Origin: Pelecanus crispus
Lineage: Eukaryota > Chordata > Aves > Pelecaniformes > Pelecanidae
Length of the DNA: 64,000 bases
Direction of reading: 5' to 3'
Assembly: GCF_030463565.1 (NCBI RefSeq)
Contig: NC_134643.1
Location: forward strand, 120,879,809 to 120,943,808
In this document: in pieces, positions 27,401-41,370 of the stretch
Layout: each line of letters starts with the position of its first letter
Numbering within the stretch: the stretch's first letter is position 1
The notes under the pieces: model-generated
What the model saw: the letters and a program-made list of their open reading frames with translations, nothing else
Database searches by the model: none
What the model was told of the DNA's origin: nothing
Program-made: the position numbers and the translations under genes

Positions 27401-30400
27401 ATTTTCCTTTCATCATTACTGTTGCAACAATTAAGCACACTGTACAAAATGTCAACGAGAAAATGGGTGTCTTTCCTCCAGTCTTCTTTCAGCCAAGTTA
27501 TTAAATTCATATACAGAAATTGTACAGATGGACTTTCATGATAAGCTTTAATTTTGTTTTGGGATTCAGCCTGAGGAGAACTTGCATCATTTCCTTGCTC
27601 TAAAAGTACTTGAAAAACTCTGTTTGAAGAAAAAGAGTTGAGCAGGGCAGAGAGAAATTTCAAATGCTGTTCTGACTTCTGTTCGTTGACATACACAATA
27701 CTCAGTTCAGCAAGGTTGCAGACTAAATTCTCTAAAGGTTCTTTCCTTAGAAGTGAATTATGTTGCAAGTCAGCCTGTATTTCAGAGTCACTACTTCTCA
27801 CTTCTGCGAGCTTTCCATTCCCTGTGTTTCTTTCAGATTCATCCCCATCTGTAAATCTGATTTTTAGAGATTTTCTGTTGTTTGGTTTTGTAGCAGTCCT
27901 TGGATTCTGAAGAATTTCTAGCATACCAGATATGGCAAACAATGATTTCTCATCAGCATCCAACGTATCAACATGAAGTACACACATTTTTAAAAGATGG
28001 TCCCAAAAATTTGACAGCAGTTTCTGGAAAACTCCATCTGTGCCATCATCATTGGAGAGTTCTACTTTAGCTTCCCAGGAGCTCAGTGTTTCTGCTATTT
28101 GATAAAATAACGGTCCATTTTGTAACCTGGGCTCCTTAAGTACAGCATCGGTAAGAGGAATTAGCTATGAAGACAAAAAAATTATTGAAGAACAGTGATC
28201 CAATTAGATGATCATTTTATTCTTTATAATACCAGGAAATTCTATCATTTTGAAAAACACTCAGGAAGCAATTCTGAAAACATCAGAATTACTCGTGCTT
28301 GAACACTTAATAAAAATGTACAGAGTGGGATGCTTTTTTTTTTAAAAAAATATAATTTAAACTGGACAGTAAAAGGATGATTTTATAGGAAGAAAAAAAT
28401 TGACTAAATTCAGTAAGATTATTTTTTCCATAAAATAGTGAAACTTTCAACAGAGAAGTAAATCCTCACAGAAATGTACAGTTTTCTTTAACTTTGAATT
28501 ATTAAAAGTACATACAACAATATTAAGTATTTCTAATAAATACCTGCTCATATATAAGCATTTGATGAATTTGTCTTTGGTCATCTCCTTCATCTATTTT
28601 CTGTAGTATGGCAAAGCGCAGACATTCCATAAATGCAGTTATAATTGCTGAACTCTCTGAAGGGCTAGCTATTGCTCGCTCACTTGACAACCTATTGAAA
28701 GGCAACATCGGAGGGAGGGCATGCTCAGTCATCTATGCTTCTGAGAAACCCAGTATGTACATAATGAATGTAACCTTGGTTATGTTGTTCTTATCCAGAC
28801 AACACCAATATGAGAATATAGGATCACAGAACCATTGATAGGAGTCAGATCAAAACAAATTCCATAGGACATATTTGAAGAGTCAAAACAAGAAATCCAG
28901 GCATTTACTATAACTTATATTAAACTAACTTTTTCATCTAGTTTTAGCATTCATAAAAAAATATTTATGTAAATAGAGAAAACATATCCAGTCAAGCATA
29001 CTGTATACTGTTTCACCTCTTTGTCAAAACCCCTTTGCAATTTTCTACACACACCACCAAGGTTTAGAAGGTGTCACTTTCTGACATTAAAGAAAAAAAA
29101 AAAAAACCTAAAACAAAAAGCCACCCAAAGACAGTTTCACCATAGCCAGTTTGAGTCTAAACAACTGTGATTTGTTTGCTTTTTAATAAAAATTAGACCA
29201 CACAAATTACCGTACAAATATTACAACCATTTTACTACTTGCAATAAGATTCTATACACTTTTCAAAACCAGCTCTCTTCTCCAAAAGCTCTGCTAATGG
29301 CCACGCCAACATCAATTGAGAATTGATTTTTGTTTAAATAAGTTACATTTTAGTCTTTCATAAAATAACTTACATATGCTTTTGAGTACACAATGCACGT
29401 GCATCTACTTAAATTAGATTTGATACAAAGCTGGTTTTCATGTATTTTAAAGGCAAATAATGATAGCAGTTTCAATCCTTTAAAAACCAGTATCACAAGA
29501 ATTAAAGTCCCTGTGTATGTGAAATTTCACAATCACAGTGCTAATCCCTAATAACCTCTGTCATAATTACACACTGGTGAGAAGAAAGAGCCTGATATCT
29601 TCAAAGCCACTCTTAGTTTTAAATTAATTTCCCATTTTAAAACTCACCATGGAATAAACACAAAGCTTTGACAAGGAAAGATAAGAACGCTTTAGGTAAG
29701 GAAGACGTAATACAATCAAAAAGGAGGCTGAAGGTTTAAGACAATAGTGACAGACACAAAGGACTGACTCTAGTTTTGGATACTTAAAAGTATATCAAAA
29801 ATATGATTTTCAAGTATCACTGTGAAAACAGCCTTTTCTCAAATAAACAATTAAAGCATATTTAAATATCCTCAAGCCAAATGACATGTTACTTATCTTT
29901 AAATGCTTAAAGAAGATTAGTTCTATTTCCAAATGTAAAAGAGACCGATTAAAAAAAAAAAAAATAAAATTTGTGGTTCATACCCTTGAATTATAGAGCT
30001 GAAAAAAGTTCTGAAATATTCCAGCTTTGGTTCTGCAATGCCAGGAGGTACCTTGCTAATGAACGGCAAGAGATTTGGGTATATAACGGTAGCTAGTCCT
30101 CGTCCACCTTCTCGAAGCACTGTCCATAGCTTTGGTAGAACTCCCTTTTTGGCATTTACATGACTCCAACAGTCCTACAGAAAGAAATATACTTATTGTA
30201 AATGAAATGAGAATATGTTGCCTAGGAAGAACTCCCAAGCTAGACATTTAATCTACCTCCCTATGTTGTAGCTGAAACAAGCTACTGTAAAATTTAAATT
30301 CACTTGCCAGTATTTTTAAAAATCACTTTCTCCCTATTTCAGTTTGTGAATTTAAGAAGCTAACGTGATAAAACTGCTTCTGTATTGTTTAAAATCAGTG

Positions 30401-33400
30401 GATCTTCCTTGTTAGCAAACTGCAATTAAAGGCTTCTCTTTAATAATGCTTTAAGTATGCTTCATAAAAATCATTATTGTCACTGGTCCTGTATTTAATT
30501 CTGAGTTCTTATTATCAAGAATAAGCAATGATTTCAAAATCCTAACTTTAGAAGCATCACTAACTTCAAAACTCCCCTCAAAAATCTTCTGATGGTTACA
30601 AAATACCTTGGCACTTTCCCCACACACCCCAAAGTTTTTTGTCATCTGATCTGATTTATCATAGTTCCAGATACCTATATTCAGCAAGCTGAACAAGACT
30701 TTTTTCCCCATAAATTGTTACTTTTTATACCAGCAGTTACAAAAGAGATCTGCAGCATTAAACCCTCAAAGCGTCCCAGCCTATGGCAACACCATTCATT
30801 CTGCTAAAAAATTCAAAGCTGCTATTTCTCTTAAAGTTAAAAAAAAAAAAAAAAAAAAAGAACCAAGCATTAAATTAGAAGGGGAAACAAACAAACCAAA
30901 AATGCACTGCAGGTCATTCTTGTAACTGTCTTTAACCAAGAAAAAGGCTTTAAGTATTATTTTACTAATTAGTAACTATTTTTAATCAAGGGGATTCAGG
31001 TTAATTTAATTAAACTTATAAAACAACTCTGATTCTCAGACACGCTGGACACAATATATTTGAAAGTTACGCTGAAACCCTAAGGAGGAAGAAGGAGCAC
31101 GTAGCATTGATAAGTTCATGTTATTAATAATAAAGAAAACCCAGTCAAGCTGTTCTTCCTAATTCTACAGAGAGAACAATGGCACTTGGTGAAAAGTTAA
31201 ATTTGAGTGAAATATCTGCCCCTTAGGTTTCTCACATTAGTTTTACCTCTGCCCCTTAGGTTTACCTCAATAGTGGTGATAGCATAAAGTACAGCTTCCC
31301 AAAGAGCAGGACACACCACAGCATCACTGTCATCAATGCTGAGAAGAACAGCAGGACAAACTCTTGGTGCTTCAGTTTTCACCAGCTCAGGCAAGTACTG
31401 GCAAAAAGCAGAAGCCAGCTCAAAGAAAGCTGAGCGAACCTGAAACAGGCCACAGAAAAACAAAATTTTAGTCAAATGACAACACTTTGTCACTACATAT
31501 AGTTTATAACATTCCTTTTAAAGTCACCGTAACTTACAACACGTGGTCCCCGTATTTTACCACATCAGCAAAGGTTCAAATATTATTAAAGAAAAATAAA
31601 GGAATTATTTGGTAAGCCTGTTCAATATTTTGAAGTAATTTGTTTAGTGATAAAACGCTTATCAAAAATTTTATTTTAATATACTTCTCAAAAGGCACGT
31701 TTTCCCAAAAGCACCTTAAAACTTTTTAACAAAATACTACCAGAATCAATTCAGTACTCTATGCACTATTGGTCTTAGCAGACCAAAGACCATTAAAATG
31801 GTTTAAAAAAATGAAAATTCAAAAGCACAAAGAACACATGCAGTAAGCTGACACGGTCTGTATCTTTCACATGAATTTAAAATAATGGCAGATTGCCAAG
31901 TAGTAGATGATGGTGGCACGGAAATAACAAATTAGCCTATTGGGCAAATTTTAGAGCAATACTATCTTTTTAAGGCCTCAAAATTTGAAGGCTGTTTCAA
32001 ACATAATTCAGCAAAGTACAAAGTTCATTCTTGTAGAATACAAGTAATTAATACTTGCTCAGGTTCAGTATATTATCTTTAACTAAAACCAACCAAAATA
32101 AAGAAGAAATAAAAAAGTCACCTGTGGTATGCTGTGTTTGCCGTATTTCCAAAATTTGTTTTGGGACAGAAGTGACATTAACTTTTCCTCCAATGAATGC
32201 ATCTCTTTCTTTGGCAACATGCTAAGCAACTTTTTTAAAGCTAACAAGGAACAGGTCAGAATCCGGAAAAATTTTGCTTCCCTTTCTTCCTCTGGTACAG
32301 TTCTCAGAAAACAAAACAAAACAAATTAAAGTGAACCATAAATAAATCAGTAGGGTTCTCAAGCTCTTCTAAACTGTCTAAACTAAACTGGCTTCAGTTT
32401 TTCTGTGTTGTTCTTTTGATTTCAGGTGCCAGCAATGTAAATATGTAAACTTTCCATAAGTTCTAACACTACCAAATTACATTATAAAGCGTTAGAAAAA
32501 GAGAGAGTTTAAAGTCACCTCATCTTCCAGCTGTTCAAAAATGCTACTCCTAAAAGAGCTGAAACAAGAATAGACAACTGATAACACTTTCAAAAGCTTT
32601 TATACTTCAGTCCCAAAGAAAGTTCCTGGGATTTGGACTCAAATAACTATTCTGTCTCCTGAAACAAAACTAAATCCACTACGTCCAGGGACAGAGAACC
32701 CAATACAGACCCAGACTTAAACCATATACATTAAAGCAGGTTAACATACTGGGGGTCACTGAGTGTATCTGGTGTTTCTTTCAGAAGGTGATCTTGAAGG
32801 ACCTAGGGAAAAAAAAAAATACATATATACACATGAGAATCTAATATTTACATGTGAATAATATAGCCTATACATTATTCAGAAACGGCTCTACAATAAA
32901 ATTTCACCACCTGTGAGTCAAGTCTTTTAAACCCATTTTAGACACACTAGTGAACAAGAACATAATTTAATTGCCTCCTGCTGAACATAGTAGCTGTGGT
33001 ACTGTTTGAATCAAGACTTCATAATACTTGCTAAGCTGCAGTCCTGTGACAACAGGCTTCTGGTAAAAAGAAGCCAAACTGAGACAAAACAAAATGGTTA
33101 AGTTTGCGTATGATGGGCTAGCTATGCAAACTTTCACCTTTTTAAATTCAGTCAATTCAGTTTCATATATGACTGGCAGAAGAGCATTAACCTTGGTCAG
33201 AACTAAACTTGTAGAGGCTCTCTGAAACACTGCTCATCATTCTTTAATCCTCTACCACTGCAACTAAACTACCCTGGCATCATTATTCCATCTGTCAGCA
33301 ACATTATGTGATGACTGAGCATCATTACATAGAAATGCATACAAGAAAATTCACTTCATATTCATTCCTCTGGTTCCAGTCATTCTACCACAAGTCAAAA

Positions 33401-36400
33401 AAATAGAGGATGTGTCTTTGCCTCAGTCTTCTCTTCACATTAGCAGGAGCAAAGTTTCAGGTGAGAAAGAAATTTACCCATGAAGACTAGACGGGAGCAG
33501 GATTAGTTTCAAACTTGTAAGTCAACTCAAAGTTGACATATACTCCACACAAAGCCTTAAAGAAATACATAGGTGTAAACTCACATGAAGAATTTCATCT
33601 TTACAGAATGCTAAGGCTTCAGGTTGTTTGCTTGAAGGAAAAGCTTTTTCAAAAGCTACTTTTGCAGCAGAAGCAGCAGGGGAGTAAGTGTCACATTGAG
33701 CAATCAGCCAGTATCCCATGATACTTTTTAAGTAAGGAGCTAAGTGTTTCTTTACTTTAAGAATCAGTTGCTCAAAAGATTGCTGAGTTGCTTCTCGCAC
33801 ACGGCGATCATGATCCTGTTAAAGAAAAACAAAAAAGAAGGGGAAAAAAGAAAAAGAGAAAGGTTTATTGTTTTAAGAAATTTACCTTTGATGCCAGGTA
33901 CTTCAAAGCAGAAGTGATGACAAACCTGTCCCTCAGTTCAGCCATTTTCGCAATGAATTGGGCTATACAGATTTGAAAACATGCAAGAACAACGACAAAA
34001 AAGTCTTGGTATCCCTAGATAAGGGGAGAGTCCTAACTTAGCAGCATCATATTCCCAATGCGTTGTACATTCAAAATTGTAACCTTTTCCTGATATCCCT
34101 AACTACAGTTTCTATTTCCATTTTATACAAATATTTAACAGAAGAGGCAAGAGAAACAGGAAGCCTTGAAGACACTTTTTGGATTAAAATGACCATAAAC
34201 CTACAATGAACTGTGCATCATTATCCATTATTTGTGTATGAATTTACAACATCATGACCTTCTATGCTCTTGGCTTCTGAAAGAAATACTAGGAATTGCT
34301 CTAATGGATCCGAGTAGTGATTCATTTTGTCCAATATCATGTTTCCAACAGTACCCAGTCCAGACAATTTGGAGATGTATTAAATATATTGGAAAATTAT
34401 GGATTGTGGTTATGCATGGTCTTTTCATGTTTGGGATTTTTTTGTGGGTTTTTTTATGGTTTGGTTTTTTTTTTTAAATATTAAGTCTGGTCAAATATTA
34501 GTCCTAGATCAAAAAGATGAATAATTATGTTAACTGAACAGTACATTCTCTTTAGCCATTTGGGAATCTACATAAAAGAACATTTCATGAGAAGAAATAT
34601 CTTGTCATCTTTTTAACATAAAGGTCTAACAAACAACTATCTCCGTCCAGCAAGTACAGCCTAGGCATCAACAGTTCAAGATTCCACCCACTGCCAATAC
34701 TGAAACACCTCCACAATAAAGAACGCAACTTTCCTTCAACTTCATGTTTTTCCTAGAACAAGTCAGTAATTCCAATAAAGTTAGATATACCAATAAAGAC
34801 TGCCTTAGAGCTTTTCACAGGAAGTATCCAGAAAAGTTTTTAATTTAGAGTTTTTAATTCTTACCAGTGAGATTTTACAATAAATTCTTGGCCAGTAAGG
34901 AAGAACACCTTTAACAACTTCCGCTTCTCTTTCCTTGCACATTGTCCCAAACTCTTGCATAGCCTAAAATCAAGATATCAAGAGCATGATTTAAGTAGTC
35001 AGACAGATGTGTTCTGTAATTTACCAGCTTCTACCAGACATTGCAACTCTCTTTTTCAAAAAGCAATTCATTTCTTGCAATTGAGCTTCTATAGAGTTAA
35101 TTTTATGAATGCTCCATCAGCATTGTGTGATGGACCTTTTTATAAGTCCCCCAAGATACCTTCTGGATTGCAGTTCTAGCAAATTTACCAATATGACATT
35201 AGAATTATCTACCTTGATCTATTCCTCTCCCATCCTTAAGAAAAATGTTTTGTTTTCTGATAAAAAAAATTTTATGGGGGACAAAGGATACACCCACTTT
35301 TAATTTTGTTGTGATATCCCTTTTAGAAAGTTTTCGCAACACCATTCGAAAATCAGCATCCACAAGGCTGTCTATTTCCTCTGCTCCTTGAACTGCAGGA
35401 ACATATCCTAGATCACTCTGAGATGTTCCAAAGCCAATAAACCCAGGCACTGTTCCACGTTCTTTGGCGAGGAGCTCTGCAGCTCGGCCACTGCTAGAAG
35501 GCTAACAAAAAACAGGGACAGAAGTCAGTTATCTATTTCAGTCATTTTACTTTATTTTGCACACATCATGCATTTGAAATAAAGATCCTATTTATACTGC
35601 ATAATTAACCTTCTATTTAAAACAAAGTCTCACAAAAAAAGGCACCTATGCTGTAAACATAGAAGTTTGACCTAGAAAATTATTCTTCTCTAGAATCAGC
35701 ACTCCCTTCTCTCATAGTGATTTTAATCACAAATACTTACGGAAAATCATATTGGTTTTATACACATACAAAAAAGTATAACAGAAAAGTCCTTCTGTAG
35801 GCGAACAATTTCTTAAGAAACCATTTACCCTCCTTCACTACTTCTGTTTTTACTAGTTCTTCTCATGTTATTGTATATGGACCAATACAGCTCCCAAGGA
35901 ATGCTCTTCATATCACTGGGAAAAATAAGAACACGCAGAAAACAAAGGATGCTACCAGCAACAAAGGGGCCAAGAAGGATTTAGAGGAATGGAACAAAAG
36001 GGTACATATGTAACACAGCATAATACTATCCCATTAGCATTACAGTGAGTGTTTTGGAGTTCAGCATCTCTTCTGGTTTGCCCCAGTTAAGTCAACACCT
36101 TGCTCCTCGTATCAGTGGCTCATGTTTATATGTCAGCCACACTCTTTTGAAAAGACTGTCCCAAAACCGACTGATGCTTTACCGTTCTCTGCGATACCTT
36201 ATAGTCCAAATACCTTTTACTTCCTAATGACAGTTGCAGTTCTGTGAGGTTTGGGTTTGTGGTTTGTGTGTTTTTTTTTTTTAAAGTAATGACAATTTGT
36301 TGAAGTTCATCATACTTTTCTGATTGTCTTGAGGTATGTAAGCCACATTTTACCCGACTACCATATCTACAGATTAATGTCATTTTTTCTGCATGTGAAC

Positions 36401-37087
36401 CCTCAACTATAGGGACACGCTTCTTTGTGTTCCCTAGTCTTCTCTAAATACGTGAGAAGGAGACGATCGGTAGGAATTGCATAACCTGAACACAACGCTT
36501 CGCCCACAACTCTCCCACCCTGAGCGAGTGCCACCTACGACGGCTGTCACACCACTTCAGGCCCGGTGGCAAGACGGAGACACCGCGACAGGTGTGCTCC
36601 AAGGTGGCCACAGAAAAACGCACTAAGCGTACCCACCGGTACCTGGCCGAACTTACACCCCCCCCCCCCTTGCCCCTCTCCGGAAAACGCGTACAAAGCC
36701 CACAGGAAGCTGCCGTCACGCTCCCCTGAAGCCCGGACCCAGGCCAAGAGCCCCCCCCGGAAGCCCGGCCCCGGCCCCGCCACTGCGAGCGGGCCCGAAG
36801 GCAGCGCCGCCTCCCAGCGCGGGACGGGCTCCGGCGGCCTGCAGCCCCCTTCGCACGGCAGCGGGAAGGGCGGCTTTAATCTGCCCGCCGCTGCCAGAAG
36901 CCCCAGCCCCGAGGCCTGTGCCCCGCCGCCCTCCCCGCCCAGGCCGCCCGGAGCCACCGGTGGAGGCCGCGCGGTAGCCGGGGCCCACGGGCGGGGCGGA
37001 GCGGAGCGGAGCGCGGCGGCCCTCCGCCCCGCGGGGCGCGCTCACCCGCACGTTGCCCTTGGTTCGCTGCTTGTTCTTGCCCCCCAT
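6470..37087 (-). CDS. LTN1: LTN1 (listerin), E3 ubiquitin ligase of ribosome quality control
   Basis: Thirty coding exons, 5' to 3' on the minus strand: 37046-37087, 35298-35501, 34865-34963, 33585-33815, 32750-32802, 32122-32302, 31266-31439, 29984-30174, 28544-28691, 27379-28164, 26825-26866, 25568-25760, 22854-23093, 21710-21863, 21277-21427, 20358-20559, 19220-19379, 18953-19057, 18550-18692, 16506-16641, 15516-15660, 13470-13683, 12958-13195, 11977-12051, 10859-11045, 10234-10405, 8871-9091, 8166-8360, 7352-7519, 6470-6532. They sum to 5313 nt, or 1770 residues (human about 1766). The start [12 protein letters not shown] has a strong Kozak context. The N-terminal domain is followed by a long helical-repeat stalk, a variable acidic linker in exon 10, an RWD-like region (residues about 1630-1715) and a C-terminal RING (1719-1765). 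The family ubiquitinates nascent chains on stalled 60S subunits with NEMF. No frame break was seen. One intron uses a GC donor. Borders of exons 17/18 and 15 were chosen by phase and recalled human sequence. Confidence 0.96.
6719..6752. repeat. (CA)n microsatellite
   Basis: An alternating AC tract of about 34 bases interrupted once by TATT, inside LTN1 intron 29. Flanking TGTGTATGTGTGCATG just to the left adds more alternating purine-pyrimidine sequence. Confidence 0.9.
6918..6960 (-). mobile_element. CR1 LINE, 3'-end fragment
   Basis: The start TAGAATCATAGAATCG, followed by TTTAGGTTGGAATGACCTTTAAGAT, is the reverse complement of the avian CR1 3' terminus. It is a minus-strand copy only about 43 bases long, typical of severe 5' truncation. 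It lies in LTN1 intron 29. Confidence 0.85.
11514..11537. repeat. Poly(A) run
   Basis: Twenty-four consecutive A followed by TAT and a T run, within the LTN1 intron between exons 24 and 25. No insertion duplication is visible. It could be a degenerate retroposon tail or simple slippage. Confidence 0.8.
13468..13469 (-). other. LTN1: GC splice donor of LTN1 intron 22 (GC-AG intron)
   Basis: On the minus strand exon 22 ends GTCACAG and the intron begins GCAAGT, the classic consensus of GC-AG introns. Only this position keeps frame with exon 23 (12958-13195, starting GAGAAAACA), giving [16 protein letters not shown], which matches recalled human VTGENKDVSETSFQN. The nearest GT, four bases further into the intron, would shift the frame. 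Confidence 0.88.
14459..14480. repeat. A12-T10 palindromic tract
   Basis: Twelve A followed directly by ten T, a near-perfect self-complementary tract in the LTN1 intron between exons 21 and 22, about 140 bases left of a CR1 copy. Confidence 0.85.
14622..14900 (+). mobile_element. CR1 LINE, 5'-truncated copy with complete 3' end
   Basis: About 280 bases read like the well-known avian CR1 3' region: GATGGGCTCAAGCTGCGCCA, then AACAGGCTGCCCAGAGAGGTGG, GTAGACGTGGCACTT, GGACATGGTTTAGT, GGTTGGACTGGATGATC, and the terminus CCAACCTAAACGATTCTATGATTCT. It is plus-oriented, so antisense to LTN1, in the intron between exons 21 and 22. Close resemblance to the consensus I remember suggests a fairly recent copy. 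The longest antisense frame (14570-14785) is only a by-product. Confidence 0.93.
20245..20283. repeat. 19/20-bp imperfect tandem duplication
   Basis: Copy 1 is CCAAACTTTAACTATCATT (20245-20263) and copy 2 is CCAAACTTTAACTATTCATT (20264-20283), differing by one inserted T. It lies in the LTN1 intron just downstream (in the gene's sense) of exon 16 (20358-20559). Confidence 0.9.
21496..21528. repeat. Perfect 13-bp inverted repeat with 7-base loop
   Basis: Left arm CATTGATACAATG (21496-21508), loop CTATATA, right arm CATTGTATCAATG (21516-21528). The arms are exactly reverse-complementary. It lies in the LTN1 intron between exons 14 and 15, about 70 bases from exon 15. GCTATATAC motifs recur just to the right. 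Confidence 0.92.
23460..24490 (-). mobile_element. Old reptilian CR1/L3-like LINE remnant
   Basis: About 1 kb of the LTN1 intron between exons 12 and 13 follows, block by block, an old amniote CR1-type LINE I know from turtles and crocodilians. Landmarks are GTGGCAATGAGTTCCATTA, ACTGCAGGCAGTATTCAAGA, AAGATCTCTTTTCTGAGT and ATCCATGAAAGGCCCTTCC. The element's sense strand is minus. The reverse-transcriptase block reads like VDFQKxF, and downstream the minus frame gives [16 protein letters not shown], equivalent to the usual W-I-xxxLxDR stretch. The copy is heavily diverged and has lost its open frame. Boundaries are approximate. Confidence 0.75.
25362..25446. repeat. A-rich low-complexity tract
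   Basis: About 85 bases of A-rich sequence with scattered C (AAACAAACAAAAACCCC, ACAGCAACAACAAAAC), in the LTN1 intron between exons 12 and 13. It could be an expanded retroposon tail, but no element body is seen beside it. Confidence 0.8.
26825..26866 (-). other. LTN1: LTN1 exon 11, 42-nt exon
   Basis: A short exon with strong borders (TTTTCAG|ATGG, AAAAG|GTACCT) coding [14 protein letters not shown], matching recalled human VDLKWNSLLKIIEK. Both ends are phase 0 and the length is a multiple of three, so skipping it would delete 14 residues without a frame change. Confidence 0.9.
27379..28164 (-). other. LTN1: LTN1 exon 10, large exon with variable linker
   Basis: The longest coding exon (786 nt, 262 residues, phase 0 at both ends). 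It reads [16 protein letters not shown] near the start and [11 protein letters not shown] at the end. The middle is a charged, low-complexity linker ([19 protein letters not shown]) that differs most from the human protein, flanked by conserved helical segments such as [20 protein letters not shown]. Confidence 0.93.
30839..30859. repeat. Poly(A) run
   Basis: Twenty-one consecutive A in the LTN1 intron between exons 7 and 8, with no recognisable retroposon attached. Confidence 0.85.
31215..31263. repeat. Direct repeat beside the LTN1 exon 7 splice donor
   Basis: The 16-mer TCTGCCCCTTAGGTTT occurs at 31215-31230 and again at 31248-31263. On the minus strand the exon 7 donor (GAG|GTAAAC, exon end at 31266) is followed 19 bases later by a second donor-like AGAG|GTAAAAC (exon would end at 31247). 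Use of the second site would add 19 nt and shift the frame. Confidence 0.88.
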
Positions 37088-37330
37088 GATGGCGGCTGCG
37101 GCGCTGGGCACCGGCCGGGAGCGAAGAGCTGCGCGGCCGGGGCGGGGGGGCGCGGCGCTTCCGGAGGGCGGGGCCCGGCGCCCGCATCAACCCGCGGAGG
37201 TGCGTGGGTCCGCCGGCGGGCCTGCGGGGAGCGCCGGTGGCCGGGGCGCCGCCCCTCTCCCGCGGAAAGGCGCCGGTAACAGGGGAGCGGGCGCCGACAG
37301 GGAAACTGCGAAGGGGTGCAATAGTCGCCA
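36560..37330. promoter_or_regulatory. LTN1: LTN1 CpG-island promoter
   Basis: Dense GC and CpG sequence covers LTN1 exon 1 and the start of intron 1, in contrast to the AT-rich flanks. Visible motifs are CTTCCGG (ETS-type, 37158-37164), GGGCGGGGC (Sp1-type, 37166-37174) and GATGGCGGC (YY1-type, 37088-37096), which abuts the initiator ATG. No TATA box is seen. Transcription probably starts around 37.1-37.2 kb, by inference. Long GC-rich open frames here on both strands are composition artefacts. A run of 12 C lies at 36658-36669. Confidence 0.8.
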
Positions 37331-37339
37331 GCGCGTTGT

Positions 37340-38524
37340 TGTGAAATAGCGCGACGGCATCTCGTGGAAACGTCCCTAAACTTTGTACCCGCCAACACGT
37401 CTTGAAGGTGGGGAGGCTTCCAAGCGTATCGCGGGTCCTTTGCAAAGCCCCCGTGTTCTTGTACGAGGACTTACGATTTGGCAAAGATTCATACAGAGCC
37501 AAACCTGCGCTCGTCGAATGAAATCACTGCGAAGCACGACTAGAAAAGGTGACCAAGCCCATACCAGAGACCCGAATGCTAGGAATGTTACGGCATCCAC
37601 ACAGAAATTTTTAATCAACGCCAGAAGCAACCAACGTCTGCTTTTTATGACCTCTGTGTCATTTAGATACAGAATCCATAAGGAAAGAAACAAATTAGCA
37701 TTCATTGATACAACGTGGTTGAAACCAGACTCAAAACCAGATGCAGCATAATGCACTTTAAATCAGCGGACTGCAACTTGTGAACTCAGCACGGTAAGGA
37801 TCATTTTGCTGGTTTGGAGTGTACCATAAGGGAGCCCAATCCTTGGAAGCTTCTCCTTTTACGCGAGTAAACAGACCAGACTCCGCAGCTACAGCAGTGG
37901 AGCCACCACAGCCTCTGCCCTGCTTGCATGTACGCTTTTACCTACGGAAAATTCTTAAGCCTTAGGGTAGGCATCCTAGCTCAACCTGTTGGCATGAAGA
38001 AGGCTTTTGTGAACTTTTTTTTTTTTTTAAATAAAACATTAATCTTGTGGCTTAATATGCTTTCAGGTAGAAAGTAGAAGAAAAGATTGTTACAACAAAG
38101 TCTTGGTGTAGTGTATGTAAACAGTAACAAATAGCGTAAACATCACATTTCCTCTCCCGAGATATCCACGCTTCATTTTTGTCTCTTCCTATTCATGTAT
38201 TCATTCACCATAACTCCATCTATTCATTCATCTATAATTCCATAACTGCCCAGTAGATTATCGAACATGTTTTCTTTCACTGTAATTAGGTATGTACCCC
38301 ATAAATGTCCTTAACACCAGAAAGTGTAATAAGGCATTCATTTAGTCATTTTCATTGTTCAGGATTTCACCAAATATTTGTTTTCATTGAAAACTGGAAT
38401 CATCATATAAACCACAAATTATTAATTCCCTCTCTGATCAACTGTTGCAGAACAGTTAAGGAATCTGTTAGGAGGATTAACTTACGAAAATCACCACTTG
38501 GACCTGTGATTATCTTCAAGCCCT
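37340..38524. other. Spacer between LTN1 promoter and RWDD2B stop codon
   Basis: About 1.2 kb, probably mostly RWDD2B 3' UTR or downstream flank. The left third (37383-37756) keeps moderate CpG density and holds overlapping open frames of 122 codons (+) and 126 codons (-), neither of which I recognise. No minus-strand AATAAA was found close to the RWDD2B stop, so its 3' end could not be placed. A T run followed by AAATAAAAC lies near 38018-38036. Confidence 0.5.
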
Positions 38525-40904
<2,380 letters not shown>

Positions 40905-41370
40905 TTCTGTTGTTTCCTAAGCAGAGAAGAAATTAGGGAGGAAGAACAGGGCTCGAATATGGGAGTAAGTTCGTTAACTACCTCCGCGTACATCACATTA
41001 ATCCTTACAACCAAGCCCATCAAAACTAGCTCATACATGTGGGGCAGTTGGACGGATGAAGGCACTCCGCGGCAGTCCGTGAGGTCTCCATCGATCCGCG
41101 GTGGGACAGGACGTGGTGGTGCGTCACCAAATCAATGTCTGTCTCACAGGGCCGCAACACCTGGGGCGCAGCCGCCTCTGACGCTTTGGCGGCCGCGGAG
41201 GCGGGCGTTAGCACACCTGGGGAGGCTCCGCTCCCCCGCCGACCCGGCCCGGCAAGGCCCAGCCTGCGAGGCCCGGGCCCGGCCCGCCAGCCCCGCAGCG
41301 CATGCGCTGACACGTCCCCACCCCCCCACCGTCCGCCGTCACCGCCCTCCCCCCCACGCCGTGTCCTCAC

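Noticed and set aside
28815-28845. Possible CR1 3' end (GGATCACAGAACCATTGATAGG)
   Set aside because: It resembles the reverse-complemented CR1 terminus only loosely over about 22 bases. It is too short and diverged to call.
36547-37502. Several long open frames (up to 237 codons) on both strands over the LTN1 CpG island
   Set aside because: They are Gly/Ala/Pro/Arg-rich products of high GC content, overlap each other in opposite senses and overlap the true LTN1 start. No domain or homology is recognisable.
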